DNA from: an uncultured Muribaculum sp.
Lineage (GTDB): Bacteria > Bacteroidota > Bacteroidia > Bacteroidales > Muribaculaceae
DNA: 64,000 nucleotides
NCBI GenBank assembly: GCA_910578835.1
Contig: CAJTSK010000006.1
Location: 62,001 to 126,000, forward strand
Direction: 5' to 3'
Shown: in pieces, positions 7,719 to 16,840 of the stretch
Layout of the letters: each line of letters begins with the position of its first letter
How positions within the stretch are numbered: position 1 is the stretch's first letter
Notes under the pieces: generated by a model
What the model saw: the letters and a program-made list of their open reading frames with translations, nothing else
Database searches by the model: none
Told to the model about the DNA's origin: nothing
Made by a program: the position numbers and the translations under genes

Positions 7719-8999
7719 TCAGACAGATGAGGCGAGGAGGTCGGCGACCACAAATGTGCTGCCGCCAATGAAAATGGTGTCATCGGGTGAAGCCGAATCG
7801 CGGGCGGCGGCGTATGCCGATGCCACATCCGGGTAAGCCTCGCCGTTTAGTCCCTCTGCAGTAGCCTTTTCAAGGAGCAGTCGCTCGTCAAGTGCGCGGG
7901 CTATCGATGCGCGGGTAAAGTAATATCGCGCGTCGGAGGGAAGCATCCTCAATATCGATGTCACATCCTTGTCATTCACGAAGCCTATCACGATATGTTT
8001 CTTCCCCGGCGACCCGGCAATCTGACGTGACAGATATTGCCAGCCTCCGGTGTTATGTCCGGTGTCACACACGGTGAAAGGCGCATCGGCAAGCTTCATC
8101 CAACGTCCCATAAGTCCGGTGAGCCCACACACTTCTGCAAAGCCTTTCTTTACCGCGGCAGTGGCAATATGCCATCCCATCTTGCGCAATTCATTGACCG
8201 CGACAAGTATGGTCGCCGTATTTTTAGGCTGACACTCGCCCGACAACTCTCCGGTCAAGTCTCCGTAGGGTGTGGAGCGGTAGATTATCCCCTCGTCGAC
8301 CACCAGCACCTCGGCGAAAGGATGCTCATCGTCGGCATAACGTATCGGCGCACCCTCGGCTGCCGCTTTCTGCGAAAACACCTCGCGCACATCGCCCGAC
8401 GACTCCCCTATCACGACCGGGACACCCGGCTTGATGATACCGGCTTTTTCTGCCGCAATCGCAGGCAGCGTGTCACCGAGGAACTGGGTGTGGTCAAAAG
8501 AGATATTGGTGATTACCGACAGGCACGGAGTGATGATATTGGTGCTGTCAAGGCGTCCGCCAAGCCCTACCTCAATAACGGCAACATCGACCTTTTCCTT
8601 TGCAAAATACTCAAAAGCCATCACCATGGTCAATTCAAAAAATGACGGGGAAATGCCAAGGTCAAGCGTCCGGTAACGTTCGACAAACTCAGTCACGTCC
8701 TCTCGCGGCATCATTTTGCCGTCGACACGTATGCGCTCACGGAAATCAACCAGATGGGGCGACGTGTAAAGTCCTACCTTGTAGCCTGCGCTCTGGAGTA
8801 TGGCGGCAAGTGTATGGGCGGTTGAGCCTTTTCCGTTTGTGCCACCGACGTGGATGGTCTTATACGACTCATGGGGATTGCCGAATGCAGCGGCAAGAGC
8901 AATGGAGGTGTCAAGACCCGGCTTATAGGCGGGTGCGCCTACACGCTGAAACATCGGCAGCCGGGTATAGAGAAATTCGATAGCCTGATTGTAGTCCAT
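7719..8999 (-). CDS. folC: Bifunctional folylpolyglutamate/dihydrofolate synthase
   Basis: 426 residues. ATP-dependent addition of glutamate to dihydropteroate and folates. The Mur-ligase P-loop GTNGKGST lies at 53-60, followed by GLYTSPHLVDFRERI, the EVGLGGRLDSTN segment near 143 and NISFDHTQFLG. The C-terminal domain keeps DTGHNTGG. It is followed 1 nt later (in coordinate terms upstream at 9001) by the chromate transporter gene stop, so the three minus-strand genes 10115-7719 probably form one transcript. Confidence 0.95.
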   Translation of the reverse strand: MDYNQAIEFLYTRLPMFQRVGAPAYKPGLDTSIALAAAFGNPHESYKTIHVGGTNGKGSTAHTLAAILQSAGYKVGLYTSPHLVDFRERIRVDGKMMPREDVTEFVERYRTLDLGISPSFFELTMVMAFEYFAKEKVDVAVIEVGLGGRLDSTNIITPCLSVITNISFDHTQFLGDTLPAIAAEKAGIIKPGVPVVIGESSGDVREVFSQKAAAEGAPIRYADDEHPFAEVLVVDEGIIYRSTPYGDLTGELSGECQPKNTATILVAVNELRKMGWHIATAAVKKGFAEVCGLTGLMGRWMKLADAPFTVCDTGHNTGGWQYLSRQIAGSPGKKHIVIGFVNDKDVTSILRMLPSDARYYFTRASIARALDERLLLEKATAEGLNGEAYPDVASAYAAARDSASPDDTIFIGGSTFVVADLLASSV

Positions 9000-9000
9000 G

Positions 9001-9528
9001 TCAATAGAGGATTAATCCCGCCACTCCGGCAAGACATATTATGAATATGGGATGTATCTTGGTGAAATATACGAGGCAGAATGACGCGACACATATGATG
9101 ATACTTATCGAGTTGTCAGGAAAGTTTTCCCTGTTCATAAGCAGCAGCGCGGCTGAGGCAATCAAGCCGATTACCACAGGGCGCAGTCCGGCAAAGATGC
9201 CTTTAATCGCAACAGAGTCCTTATGACGGTGAATGAAATGACTCGCATAAAGCACCAGCAGGAAAGATGGCAACATCACGGTAAGTGTAGCCACAATCGA
9301 GCCAAACACGCTGCCGGTGACCACATATCCGATATAAGTGGCGCTGTTTATGCCGATAGGTCCCGGGGTCATCTGCGAGATGGCGACAATATCGGTAAAC
9401 ATCTGCTCCGAAATCCAGCCCGGCGTAACCACTTCACGCTCGATGAGTGCGAGCATAGCGTAACCTCCGCCGAAGCCAAACAATCCGATTTTCAGATACG
9501 CCCATATCAATTTAAGATATACACTCAT
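9001..9528 (-). CDS. chrA: Chromate transporter family protein, half B
   Basis: 175 residues with the CHR-family N-terminal signature FGFGGGYAMLALIEREVV (residues 17-34) and SQMTPGPIGINSATYIG. Multiple hydrophobic segments follow. CHR proteins are proton-driven anion antiporters; half-length proteins work as pairs. This gene overlaps its partner by 4 bp (ATGA at 9525-9528). The physiological substrate in an anaerobic gut organism is probably not chromate; related anions are possible. Confidence 0.88.
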   Translation of the reverse strand: MSVYLKLIWAYLKIGLFGFGGGYAMLALIEREVVTPGWISEQMFTDIVAISQMTPGPIGINSATYIGYVVTGSVFGSIVATLTVMLPSFLLVLYASHFIHRHKDSVAIKGIFAGLRPVVIGLIASAALLLMNRENFPDNSISIIICVASFCLVYFTKIHPIFIICLAGVAGLILY

Positions 9529-10115
9529 TTTTCATCCTCCTTTCCTTCATTTTGACCTTTGCGGGTCTCAAGCAACTTTTGCTGACGCGAAAGCCAGATA
9601 TATCCACAAAGTCCCCCGAGCACAATAAACACGATAGGATTCCAGCCAATGTAAATCAACACGGCAACCAACACAGGTATCCACACAGTCTTCCAGCTAA
9701 TTTTAGCCGCCTTCGCCGAGGTGATTACCGGCGCGATTATCAGCGCCACCACACAGGGGCGTATACCCATAAATATCCTGGAGACAACAGGATTGTTTTT
9801 GATGATGTCAGGGGTTAGAAACATCGCTATGGCAAGTATTATGAGAAAAGAGGGCAAGATAGTGCCGAGAGCAGCCACTACGCTCCCCTTGAACCCCCTT
9901 AGCCTGTCGCCTATCGACACCGATATATTTACGGCAAGTATGCCCGGCATTGACTGTGATATGGCAAGCAAATCAAGAAATTCCTCTTTTGAAATCCAGT
10001 GATGTTTGTCGACAATCTCCCTCTCAATGATTGATATCATCGCCCAACCTCCACCGAAGGTAAAAGCACCGATTTTCAAAAATGTCGTGAACAGTTGCAG
10101 ATAAATTTTATCCAT
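9525..10115 (-). CDS. chrA: Chromate transporter family protein, half A
   Basis: 196 residues; the N-terminal signature GAFTFGGGWAMISIIEREIV (about 17-36) and SQSMPGILAVNISVSIG mark the CHR family. Membrane segments fill residues 75-175 and the tail is charged (QQKLLETRKGQNEGKEDEK). Together with the overlapping next gene it forms a heterodimeric two-gene chromate transporter, the usual short-chain arrangement. First gene of a unit that continues into folC. Confidence 0.88.
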   Translation of the reverse strand: MDKIYLQLFTTFLKIGAFTFGGGWAMISIIEREIVDKHHWISKEEFLDLLAISQSMPGILAVNISVSIGDRLRGFKGSVVAALGTILPSFLIILAIAMFLTPDIIKNNPVVSRIFMGIRPCVVALIIAPVITSAKAAKISWKTVWIPVLVAVLIYIGWNPIVFIVLGGLCGYIWLSRQQKLLETRKGQNEGKEDEK

Positions 10116-10298
10116 AATGTGAAATATACTTTACAGATAATATACACAATGCCTGCGCATCATGTTTATTCAAAGCGCAAAGTTACACTTTTTTTCACAA
10201 ATAGCTACCAGCCGTGGAACTATTCAGCAATTCAAACCGGAGAGTTACAGGCAAATAGTAGCATGGGCATTTCCCCGCAAAGGGATTTATCCTGTTAA

Positions 10299-10366
10299 CC
10301 ACGGGTAATGCCGACGGCATACCCGTGGGCCAAGTGCCATCCCATTGTATCAACCCGACAGTGGGT
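10299..10366. repeat. Cluster of palindromes in the chrA/malQ gap
   Basis: The 351-bp gap 10116-10466 contains a strong two-tier inverted repeat at 10299-10328 (CCACGGGTA / TACCCGTGG enclosing TGCCG / CGGCA with one unpaired A on the left arm) and a smaller hairpin AACCC/GGGTT at about 10350-10365. There is no U-run after the first. This may be a structured RNA, a REP-like element or a transposon relic; I recognise no known family. Confidence 0.5.
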
Positions 10367-10410
10367 TGCATAACCATTTGCAAATCATGGAATAAATGAG
10401 TATTAACACA

Positions 10411-10454
10411 AAAAAAACGGTCGCACCGTAATGATGATGGTGCGACCGTTTTTT
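10411..10454 (-). terminator. Intrinsic terminator of malQ
   Basis: Perfect 11-bp stem ACGGTCGCACC (10417-10427) / GGTGCGACCGT (10439-10449). Flanking A7 and T6 runs extend the stem and give a U-tract on the minus strand directly after the hairpin. It begins 13 nt beyond the malQ stop. Confidence 0.9.
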
Positions 10455-10466
10455 GTGTTGCAACGT

Positions 10467-13145
10467 TTAGCGTCCTGTCGACTTAATCTTGTCGCGTAGA
10501 TAATCGTTAAACTCCGAGGCATCAAGCAGCTCCTCGACAGTGAGGTGCATGCGGTAGCGCCAATAGTGACGCGGATTGGCGGGAATATTGATAAGCTCCT
10601 CGCGCGGGTCCTCGCGACGCAAGTTTCCGTTAATAGAGAGCCAGTCCTGAAGCGGGAATATGGCAAGCATCGACGGCGACTGCAGGTTGAGGGTGATAAT
10701 CTTGTCACATATCCACGGCTCGGCATATTGCGGAGCGGCGCCCTGCTCATGAAGCATGTTATTGTAATAATGTTGTGTCACTTCGCGGTTTTCCTCCCAC
10801 CACTGGCGTATACCGCCCATGTCATGGGTGGAAGTGGTGCACACCGACAGATAAGGATAAGTCCATGTATTGCCAAACTCTGCGGCAGGATCCTTGGGCA
10901 TACGCTGTATCTCCAGCGACAGCATCTGAAGCTGCGACATGACTGCAGGCACGCAATCGGGTATCATGCCGAGGTCTTCGGCACAGGTGAGCATTGATGT
11001 CGAGTCAATGAGAGGAGGAAGCTTCCACATAGCCTTGCCATACCAGAAGTCATTGTGGCGGTGATAGTAGAAGTCATTGTAGAGGCGGTTGAAACACCAG
11101 CGCTCATAATCGGTCAGCGAACGATAGATATAAGAGTACTGAGCCGAGATGCGCGGATGGTATTTGCCCTTTTCATAGGGGTCTTCGATGAAGAGCACCT
11201 CATCGACAAGCCCCATCAGTGCGTTGCAAAGCTTATCGTTTTTCTCCGACTTGCCTTCAAGAGCGAAATACTCGGCAATCTTGCGCTGAGTGTCAAACTC
11301 ATCGCGCAATTTATATCTTCCATAGCCTACATTAATCAGGAAGCGATGTTTTGCTTCCTCTGTATATTCCCCGAAAAAGTCGTACAGGAAGTAATCCATG
11401 ATAAACGGAGTTGTCTGCAGGTCGACATCGAGCCAGAAATCATAATTATTGCGCAACTCATCGGGAGTAAACGGAAGCGCGGGATTAAAGATACCGAGCA
11501 ATCCGTGGAGAGCGTCCATAGGTATCTGCCATATGCGGAAAAATCCGAGCACGTGGTCGATACGGTAAGCGTCGAAATACTCCGACATCTTGCGGAAACG
11601 CGATTTCCACCAAGCAAAACCATCTTTGCTCATCTCTTCCCAGTTGTAGGTGGGAAATCCCCAGTTCTGTCCGAGTACAGAGAAGTCATCGGGGGGCGCA
11701 CCCGCCTGACAATCCATGTTGAAGAGTCGCGGATCAATCCATGCGTCGGCTGAGTCACGGGAAATACCGATAGGGATATCGCCCTTGAATGCCACGCCAT
11801 GTTCTCCGGCATAACGGTGAACCTCACGCATCTGCTTGTCAAGGTGATATTGTATGTAATAAACATAGTTGATGTCGTCTTGATGCTCCTTCACAAAGGC
11901 GGCTACCTTGTCGGCATTGTAGACGGCATATTCACCCCATTTTCCAAACTCGGGAGTGCCGTTAAGGTCGCGCAACACACAGAATGCGGCATATGGAGTC
12001 AGCCAGTAGGCATTAGTGTCGACAAAGCTCTTGAAGTCGGCGGTAGCAATAGTCTTTTCACCTTCCTGACGGTAAATCTCACGGGTAAACTCATTTTTAG
12101 CCCGGTTGACGCGCTCATAATCCACCTGCTTGAGAGCGTTAAGCTCCACGGCAAGGTCATCGAAATATTTCTGACGTGCCTCATCTTTCAGGCGACCAAG
12201 CTCGCTCAGTCGCAGATACATCGGATGAAGGGCAAATGTCGAGTTGGCGTTATATGGATATGAGTCGGTCCACGTATGGGTCATCGTGGTATCGTTGATA
12301 GGCAATATCTGAAGAAACTTCTGTCCGGTCAGTGCAGCCCAGTCAACCATCTTCTTCAAGTCGTAGAAATCACCTACACCGAAGTCATCTTCGGTCCTTA
12401 CAGAGAATACCGGTATCGCCACGCCGGCGCAGTGCCATGCCGGGCGCGAATTTACAAAGCGCAACCCGTTGACAAGCAGCGCCGAACTCTTGTGGGTAGG
12501 GATGATGTTCATGACACGATTGTCACCGCCCTCCCATGCAAGCACCTTGCGGGTAGCCTTGTCAAGAATGACAAATTTATATCGGAACGGCAGATGCACG
12601 TCGTTAAGCGGCAACACCACATTCCATACCGGGAAACCGGCATCGCTCATCAAGATAGCCTCCTCGGGATTCCATGCGCCAAGCGACTCATCGTCGCCAC
12701 ATATGGCAAGAACCTCGTCGCTACCCACCATAGGAGCGGATACAGAAATAGAGATTGCGCCGCCGTAAAGCGATTCCGCAGGCATGCGGTCGTCGCGACG
12801 GTTTATACAGTCGATAAACACCGATGAATAGTAAGGCTTATCCATTGGCTGATCTTGCCAGCGGTCGTAAATCTCATAACCGCCGACTCCTGTACCGGGC
12901 ACAAATCGGTGAGGCGCGCCCCACTCATGGCGTTCACCGCCATTTTCGTGACGAACGATATAAGTGTAGTCAAATGCACCGGTGTCACCGGGCAGGTCAA
13001 CATCAAGCATCCAGGTCGACGGACCCGACTGTTCAAGTTTCACCGCACGTGACCGGTCTCCGTCACCAAGGCGTGGGGTATTGCCGCTGATATAGAGCGA
13101 TTCGCCCCAATTGGTACGATAATCGATATTGAAGTTCAGTTTCAT
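10467..13145 (-). CDS. malQ: 4-alpha-glucanotransferase with two N-terminal starch-binding domains
   Basis: 892 residues, far longer than E. coli MalQ. Two CBM20-type starch-binding modules occupy about 1-105 and 130-225, followed by a GH77 amylomaltase domain. The catalytic nucleophile lies in DAYRIDHVLGF near residue 523 and the acid/base region in CAEDLGMIP near 723. This layout matches plant DPE2 and Bacteroidetes enzymes that disproportionate maltose and glucans onto polysaccharide. No signal peptide, so it acts in the cytoplasm, probably on glycogen or imported maltodextrin. It has its own terminator and no maltose genes beside it. Confidence 0.93.
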   Translation of the reverse strand: MKLNFNIDYRTNWGESLYISGNTPRLGDGDRSRAVKLEQSGPSTWMLDVDLPGDTGAFDYTYIVRHENGGERHEWGAPHRFVPGTGVGGYEIYDRWQDQPMDKPYYSSVFIDCINRRDDRMPAESLYGGAISISVSAPMVGSDEVLAICGDDESLGAWNPEEAILMSDAGFPVWNVVLPLNDVHLPFRYKFVILDKATRKVLAWEGGDNRVMNIIPTHKSSALLVNGLRFVNSRPAWHCAGVAIPVFSVRTEDDFGVGDFYDLKKMVDWAALTGQKFLQILPINDTTMTHTWTDSYPYNANSTFALHPMYLRLSELGRLKDEARQKYFDDLAVELNALKQVDYERVNRAKNEFTREIYRQEGEKTIATADFKSFVDTNAYWLTPYAAFCVLRDLNGTPEFGKWGEYAVYNADKVAAFVKEHQDDINYVYYIQYHLDKQMREVHRYAGEHGVAFKGDIPIGISRDSADAWIDPRLFNMDCQAGAPPDDFSVLGQNWGFPTYNWEEMSKDGFAWWKSRFRKMSEYFDAYRIDHVLGFFRIWQIPMDALHGLLGIFNPALPFTPDELRNNYDFWLDVDLQTTPFIMDYFLYDFFGEYTEEAKHRFLINVGYGRYKLRDEFDTQRKIAEYFALEGKSEKNDKLCNALMGLVDEVLFIEDPYEKGKYHPRISAQYSYIYRSLTDYERWCFNRLYNDFYYHRHNDFWYGKAMWKLPPLIDSTSMLTCAEDLGMIPDCVPAVMSQLQMLSLEIQRMPKDPAAEFGNTWTYPYLSVCTTSTHDMGGIRQWWEENREVTQHYYNNMLHEQGAAPQYAEPWICDKIITLNLQSPSMLAIFPLQDWLSINGNLRREDPREELINIPANPRHYWRYRMHLTVEELLDASEFNDYLRDKIKSTGR

Positions 13146-13264
13146 GTTTTTATCGGTATTTTTGTTTATCGCTATATAATTTTATCACAGTGCTGTAAAG
13201 TTACTCAGTTTTTTACAATTACCACGATTTTTCATAAACTTTTTTTAGCTGCTTTCCAACAAAT

Positions 13265-13282
13265 TAAGAGCTTGCTTAATAA
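13265..13282 (+). repeat. Dispersed 18-bp element, copy 2
   Basis: TAAGAGCTTGCTTAATAA, one base different from copy 1 at 89-106 and closely matching copy 3 at 36979-36996. It lies between the nrdJ stop and the malQ start in a 237-bp gap that also holds the hairpin 13305-13342. Confidence 0.6.
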
Positions 13283-13304
13283 TAAATGACCGCCATGAAG
13301 CTCT

Positions 13305-13342
13305 AAATGTCGCCAAGACCTTTTGATGTTTTGGCGACATTT
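13305..13342 (-). terminator. Hairpin downstream of nrdJ, possible terminator
   Basis: Perfect 12-bp stem AAATGTCGCCAA (13305-13316) / TTGGCGACATTT (13331-13342), loop 14 nt, 41 nt past the nrdJ stop. The U-tract on the minus strand is weak (only the TTT of the stem), so it may act in termination or in 3'-end protection. Confidence 0.6.
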
Positions 13343-13382
13343 AAAGTTTTGTTTCATTGTCATGTCAGGGCGACTGCCTGCA

Positions 13383-15926
13383 TCAGCCACACTTGGATGT
13401 GCCGCACGATGTACAGATAAGACAACCCTCCTGATATATCAGTGTCTCGTTACCACAATTGGGACATTTCTGACCGCTTGCCTTCGTACCGTTGGGCAGA
13501 TACTTTTTCAACGCGCGCTCGACACCCATCTTCCAGGTATTAATCGACTGGCTGTCAAGCTCAAGACTACTTACAAGCTTGAGTACCTGCGGGATAGGCA
13601 TACCGTAGCGCAACACTCCGGAGATGAGTTTGGCGTAATTCCAATACTCGGGATTGAACTTGTCGGAAAGCCCCTCTATTGTAGTCTTATAGCCACGCTT
13701 GTTGATAAACTGGAAGTCGTAGCGCTTGTTGCCATTCTCGTCGACCGCCTTGATGATTTTTCCATGGGTAACGCTCTTGGGGCAGAATATGCCGTCGTCA
13801 TCATCGGCAAGACCGGTGAATATCTCGTAAGGCTCGCCGTCGACCAGACCCACAAAGGCAATCCATTTTTCCTTATTGTTCTGGAAACGCACCACATCGG
13901 CTTCAAGCTCAACGGGGCGTTTTACCACATGGGCATCGTCAATCTTAATCTTCTCGGCAGGTTTCTCTGACTTTTTCTCTACCGACACGAGCACTCCGGA
14001 ACGCGAACCGTCGCGATATACCGTACAGCCCTTGCAGCCTGAACGCCATGCCTCGACATAGAGACGGTTGACAAGCTCCTCGGTAACATCGGAGGGCAGA
14101 TTGATTGTCACCGAAATCGAATGGTCGACCCATTTCTGCACCCTGCCCTGCATCTTCACCTTTTCAAGCCAGTCGACATCGGCGGAGGTAGCCTTGTGGT
14201 AAGGCGACTTAGCCACAAGCGCGTCAATATCCTCCTGTGTATAGGTCTCTTTACGCTCTATACCGTTGACATCCATCCATGTAAGGAATTTGGGATGATA
14301 CACGATGAACTCCTCGAAAGCGTCACCCGATTCATCGATATAATCGATATGTACATCGGGGTCGTTGGGGTTTACCTTGCGGCGACGCTTATAGACGGGC
14401 ATAAACACCGGCTCGATACCGGAGGTAGTGCGCGTCATAAGACTTGTCGTACCGGTGGGGGCTATGGTGAGGCACGCTATATTTCGACGTCCATGTTTCA
14501 CCATCTCCTCATATAGCGAGGCATCAGCTTCACGTAGACGCGCGATGAAGGGATTATCTTTCTCCCTGTCGGCATCAAACACCTCAAAGGCGCCACGCTC
14601 CGACGCCATTACCACCGACGAGCGGTAGGCGGCAAGCGCAAGCTCGCGGTGAACGCGCTCCGAGAAAGCGGTAGCCTCGGGAGTGCCGTAGCGCAATCCA
14701 AGCGCCGCAATCATGTCGCCCTCGGCAGTCGTGCCGACACCTGTACGTCGACCCTTCAGGGTCTTGGCGCGTATTTTCTCCCACAAGTGACGCTCGGTCT
14801 GCTTCACTTCGGCACATTCGGGGTCGGAGTCAATCTTGGCAAGTATGGTGTCGATTTTCTCCATTTCAAGGTCGATGATGTCGTCCATGATGCGCTGTGC
14901 GGCGCCAATATGCTTTTTAAACAGCTCAAAGTCAAAGTCGGCATCTGCTGTAAACGGATTGTTGACGTAGCTGTAAAGATTAACCGCAAGCAGACGGCAA
15001 CTGTCATAGGGACAGAGCGGAATCTCGCCACACGGATTGGTGGAAATGGTACGGAAACCAAGGTCGGCGTAGCAATCGGGCACCGACTCGCGGGTTACCG
15101 TATCCCAGAAAAGCACTCCCGGCTCAGCCGATTTCCATGCGTTATGCACGATTTTTCCCCATATCGCAGCCGCGTCGACCTCCTTTGACACAATAGGCTC
15201 CGACGAGCCGTCGACAGGATAAGTCTGCAAGTAAGGCTTGCCCTCTACAGCAGCCCGCATGAACTCATCATCGATACGCACCGACACATTTGCGCCGGTT
15301 ACCTTTCCTTCAGTCATCTTCGCGTCGATAAACGCCTCACTGTCGGGATGCTTGATGCTTACGGTCATCATCAGTGCGCCGCGTCGTCCATCCTGCGCCA
15401 CTTCACGGGTAGAATTGGAATACCGCTCCATAAACGGCACAAGCCCCGTAGAGGTGAGCGCCGAGTTCTTTACCGGGGTACCCTTGGGACGTATGTGACT
15501 CAGGTCATGCCCCACTCCGCCACGACGCTTCATGAGCTGCACCTGCTCTTCATCAACCTTCATAATGCCGCCATAAGAGTCGGGACCCCCGTCAAGACCG
15601 ATTACAAAGCAATTGCTGAGCGAGCCAACCTGAAGATGATTGCCAATACCGGTCATAGGGCTGCCCTGAGGCACGATATAGCGGAAATCTTTCATGAGAC
15701 CAAACACCTCATCCTCACTCATAGGATTAGGATAATTATTCTCAATGCGCGAAATCTCACGCGCAAGACGACGGTGCATGTCGTCGGGGGTCTTTTCAAA
15801 GAGATTTCCAAATGAATCTTTCAGTGCATATTTCGTAACCCATACCCTTGCGGCAAGCTCATCACCGTCAAAGTACCGGACAGAGGCTTCATAAGCCTCA
15901 TCATAAGTGTATGTATTATTTTCCAC
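13383..15926 (-). CDS. nrdJ: Adenosylcobalamin-dependent (class II) ribonucleotide reductase
   Basis: 847 residues. It reduces ribonucleotides to deoxyribonucleotides with coenzyme B12. Seen: LSNCFVIGLDG near 109, RRGGVGHDLSHIRP near 135, the active-site segment NPCGEIPL near 297, APTGTTS near 490, and a C-terminal zinc-ribbon-like tail CPNC...CLICTSCGTSKCG whose last cysteines may regenerate the active site. It is single and O2-indifferent. Only 91 bp separate it from the divergent nitroreductase gene, too short for a B12 riboswitch; a TATCTTTG -7 box (15960-15953) lies there. Confidence 0.95.
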   Translation of the reverse strand: MENNTYTYDEAYEASVRYFDGDELAARVWVTKYALKDSFGNLFEKTPDDMHRRLAREISRIENNYPNPMSEDEVFGLMKDFRYIVPQGSPMTGIGNHLQVGSLSNCFVIGLDGGPDSYGGIMKVDEEQVQLMKRRGGVGHDLSHIRPKGTPVKNSALTSTGLVPFMERYSNSTREVAQDGRRGALMMTVSIKHPDSEAFIDAKMTEGKVTGANVSVRIDDEFMRAAVEGKPYLQTYPVDGSSEPIVSKEVDAAAIWGKIVHNAWKSAEPGVLFWDTVTRESVPDCYADLGFRTISTNPCGEIPLCPYDSCRLLAVNLYSYVNNPFTADADFDFELFKKHIGAAQRIMDDIIDLEMEKIDTILAKIDSDPECAEVKQTERHLWEKIRAKTLKGRRTGVGTTAEGDMIAALGLRYGTPEATAFSERVHRELALAAYRSSVVMASERGAFEVFDADREKDNPFIARLREADASLYEEMVKHGRRNIACLTIAPTGTTSLMTRTTSGIEPVFMPVYKRRRKVNPNDPDVHIDYIDESGDAFEEFIVYHPKFLTWMDVNGIERKETYTQEDIDALVAKSPYHKATSADVDWLEKVKMQGRVQKWVDHSISVTINLPSDVTEELVNRLYVEAWRSGCKGCTVYRDGSRSGVLVSVEKKSEKPAEKIKIDDAHVVKRPVELEADVVRFQNNKEKWIAFVGLVDGEPYEIFTGLADDDDGIFCPKSVTHGKIIKAVDENGNKRYDFQFINKRGYKTTIEGLSDKFNPEYWNYAKLISGVLRYGMPIPQVLKLVSSLELDSQSINTWKMGVERALKKYLPNGTKASGQKCPNCGNETLIYQEGCLICTSCGTSKCG

Positions 15927-15952
15927 GGAGTGATATTTTTTGTTTCCTGATA

Positions 15953-15960
15953 CAAAGATA
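15953..15960 (-). promoter_or_regulatory. -7 promoter box of nrdJ
   Basis: TATCTTTG on the minus strand, exact TAnnTTTG, 27 nt upstream of the nrdJ start codon. Confidence 0.5.
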
Positions 15961-16017
15961 CGCTTTTAAAATCGTATATTCGCAAAATAAATGCAATTCT
16001 AAAAACAGTTATACGAC

Positions 16018-16767
16018 ATGGATATCGACCAATATTTCTCTAACAGGCGCACTGTGCGCCGCTACACCTCTCAAGAAGTGGAACCCGCATTGCTTACGCG
16101 TCTGCTCGAAGAAGCCGCCCATGCCCCAAACACCGGCAACATGCAGCTATATTCAGTCATCGTCACCCGCTCGGAAGAGGGTAAACGCGCCCTCGCGCCG
16201 CTCCACTTCAACCAGCCGGCGGCTACCGGATGTAACGTATTGCTCACCTTCTGCATCGACATCAACCGTTTCAAGCTGTGGTGTAAGGAAGGAAATGCCG
16301 ACGCGGGATTTGACAATCTCCAGATGCTGCTTGCCGGCGCTATCGACGCATCGCTCTTCGCACAGCAGTTTAACACTCTTGCCGAACTCCACGGACTTGG
16401 ATGCTGCTATCTCGGCACTACTGCCTACAATGCGCCCCAAATAGCAAAAGTGCTCGACCTTCCCGACGGGGTAGTACCGCTAATATCTCTTAGCGTCGGT
16501 TATCCAGACGGCGACGCCCCTTATTCCGACCGCCTTCCTGTAGGCGCAATCGTCCACGAGGAGAAGTACCGCCAATACACTCCGGAACAGATACGCGACA
16601 TCTATGCGGGACTGGAAAGCCGCGACGACAGCAAGAAATTTATCGCTGAAAACAACAAGTCGACACTTGCCCAGGTGTTTGCCGAAATACGTTACCCCCG
16701 TGCTACCAACGAGACATTCTCCAAGACACTACAGGAATATCTCGACGCGACATTTTACAACCGTTAA
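16018..16767 (+). CDS. Nitroreductase family protein (NfsA/FRP-like)
   Basis: 249 residues. FMN-binding nitroreductase fold: RRTVRRYTSQEV at 10-21 (phosphate-binding arginines), HAPNTGNMQLYSVIV, and GLGCCYLGTT near 130 with a glycine-rich flavin loop. It probably reduces nitro groups, quinones or flavins with NAD(P)H. The C-terminal 60 residues (EEKYRQYTPEQIRDIY onward) are the arm typical of the FRP/NfsA subgroup. Monocistronic, divergent from nrdJ, and followed by a strong hairpin at 16787-16819. Confidence 0.88.
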   Translation: MDIDQYFSNRRTVRRYTSQEVEPALLTRLLEEAAHAPNTGNMQLYSVIVTRSEEGKRALAPLHFNQPAATGCNVLLTFCIDINRFKLWCKEGNADAGFDNLQMLLAGAIDASLFAQQFNTLAELHGLGCCYLGTTAYNAPQIAKVLDLPDGVVPLISLSVGYPDGDAPYSDRLPVGAIVHEEKYRQYTPEQIRDIYAGLESRDDSKKFIAENNKSTLAQVFAEIRYPRATNETFSKTLQEYLDATFYNR

Positions 16768-16786
16768 CCCAAATAGTGGAAATAGA

Positions 16787-16819
16787 CGAGGGCTGTACCG
16801 CAATCCGGTACAGCCCTCG
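16787..16819. terminator. Strong hairpin between convergent nitroreductase and M16 peptidase genes
   Basis: A 14-bp perfect stem CGAGGGCTGTACCG (16787-16800) / CGGTACAGCCCTCG (16806-16819) with a 5-nt loop. It lies 20 nt from both stops and could end transcription from both sides, although no clean U-run follows. Its arms resemble those of the rpsO terminator at 45520-45549. Confidence 0.75.
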
Positions 16820-16840
16820 CTGTATAAATCTAAGGGGATA

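Noticed and set aside
10195..10383. 62-codon minus-strand frame in the chrA-malQ gap
   Set aside because: It is built on the palindromes and has no plausible start context; kept only as a structured repeat region.
15927..16017. Possible cobalamin riboswitch upstream of the B12-dependent nrdJ
   Set aside because: The 91-bp gap is too short and lacks the B12-box.
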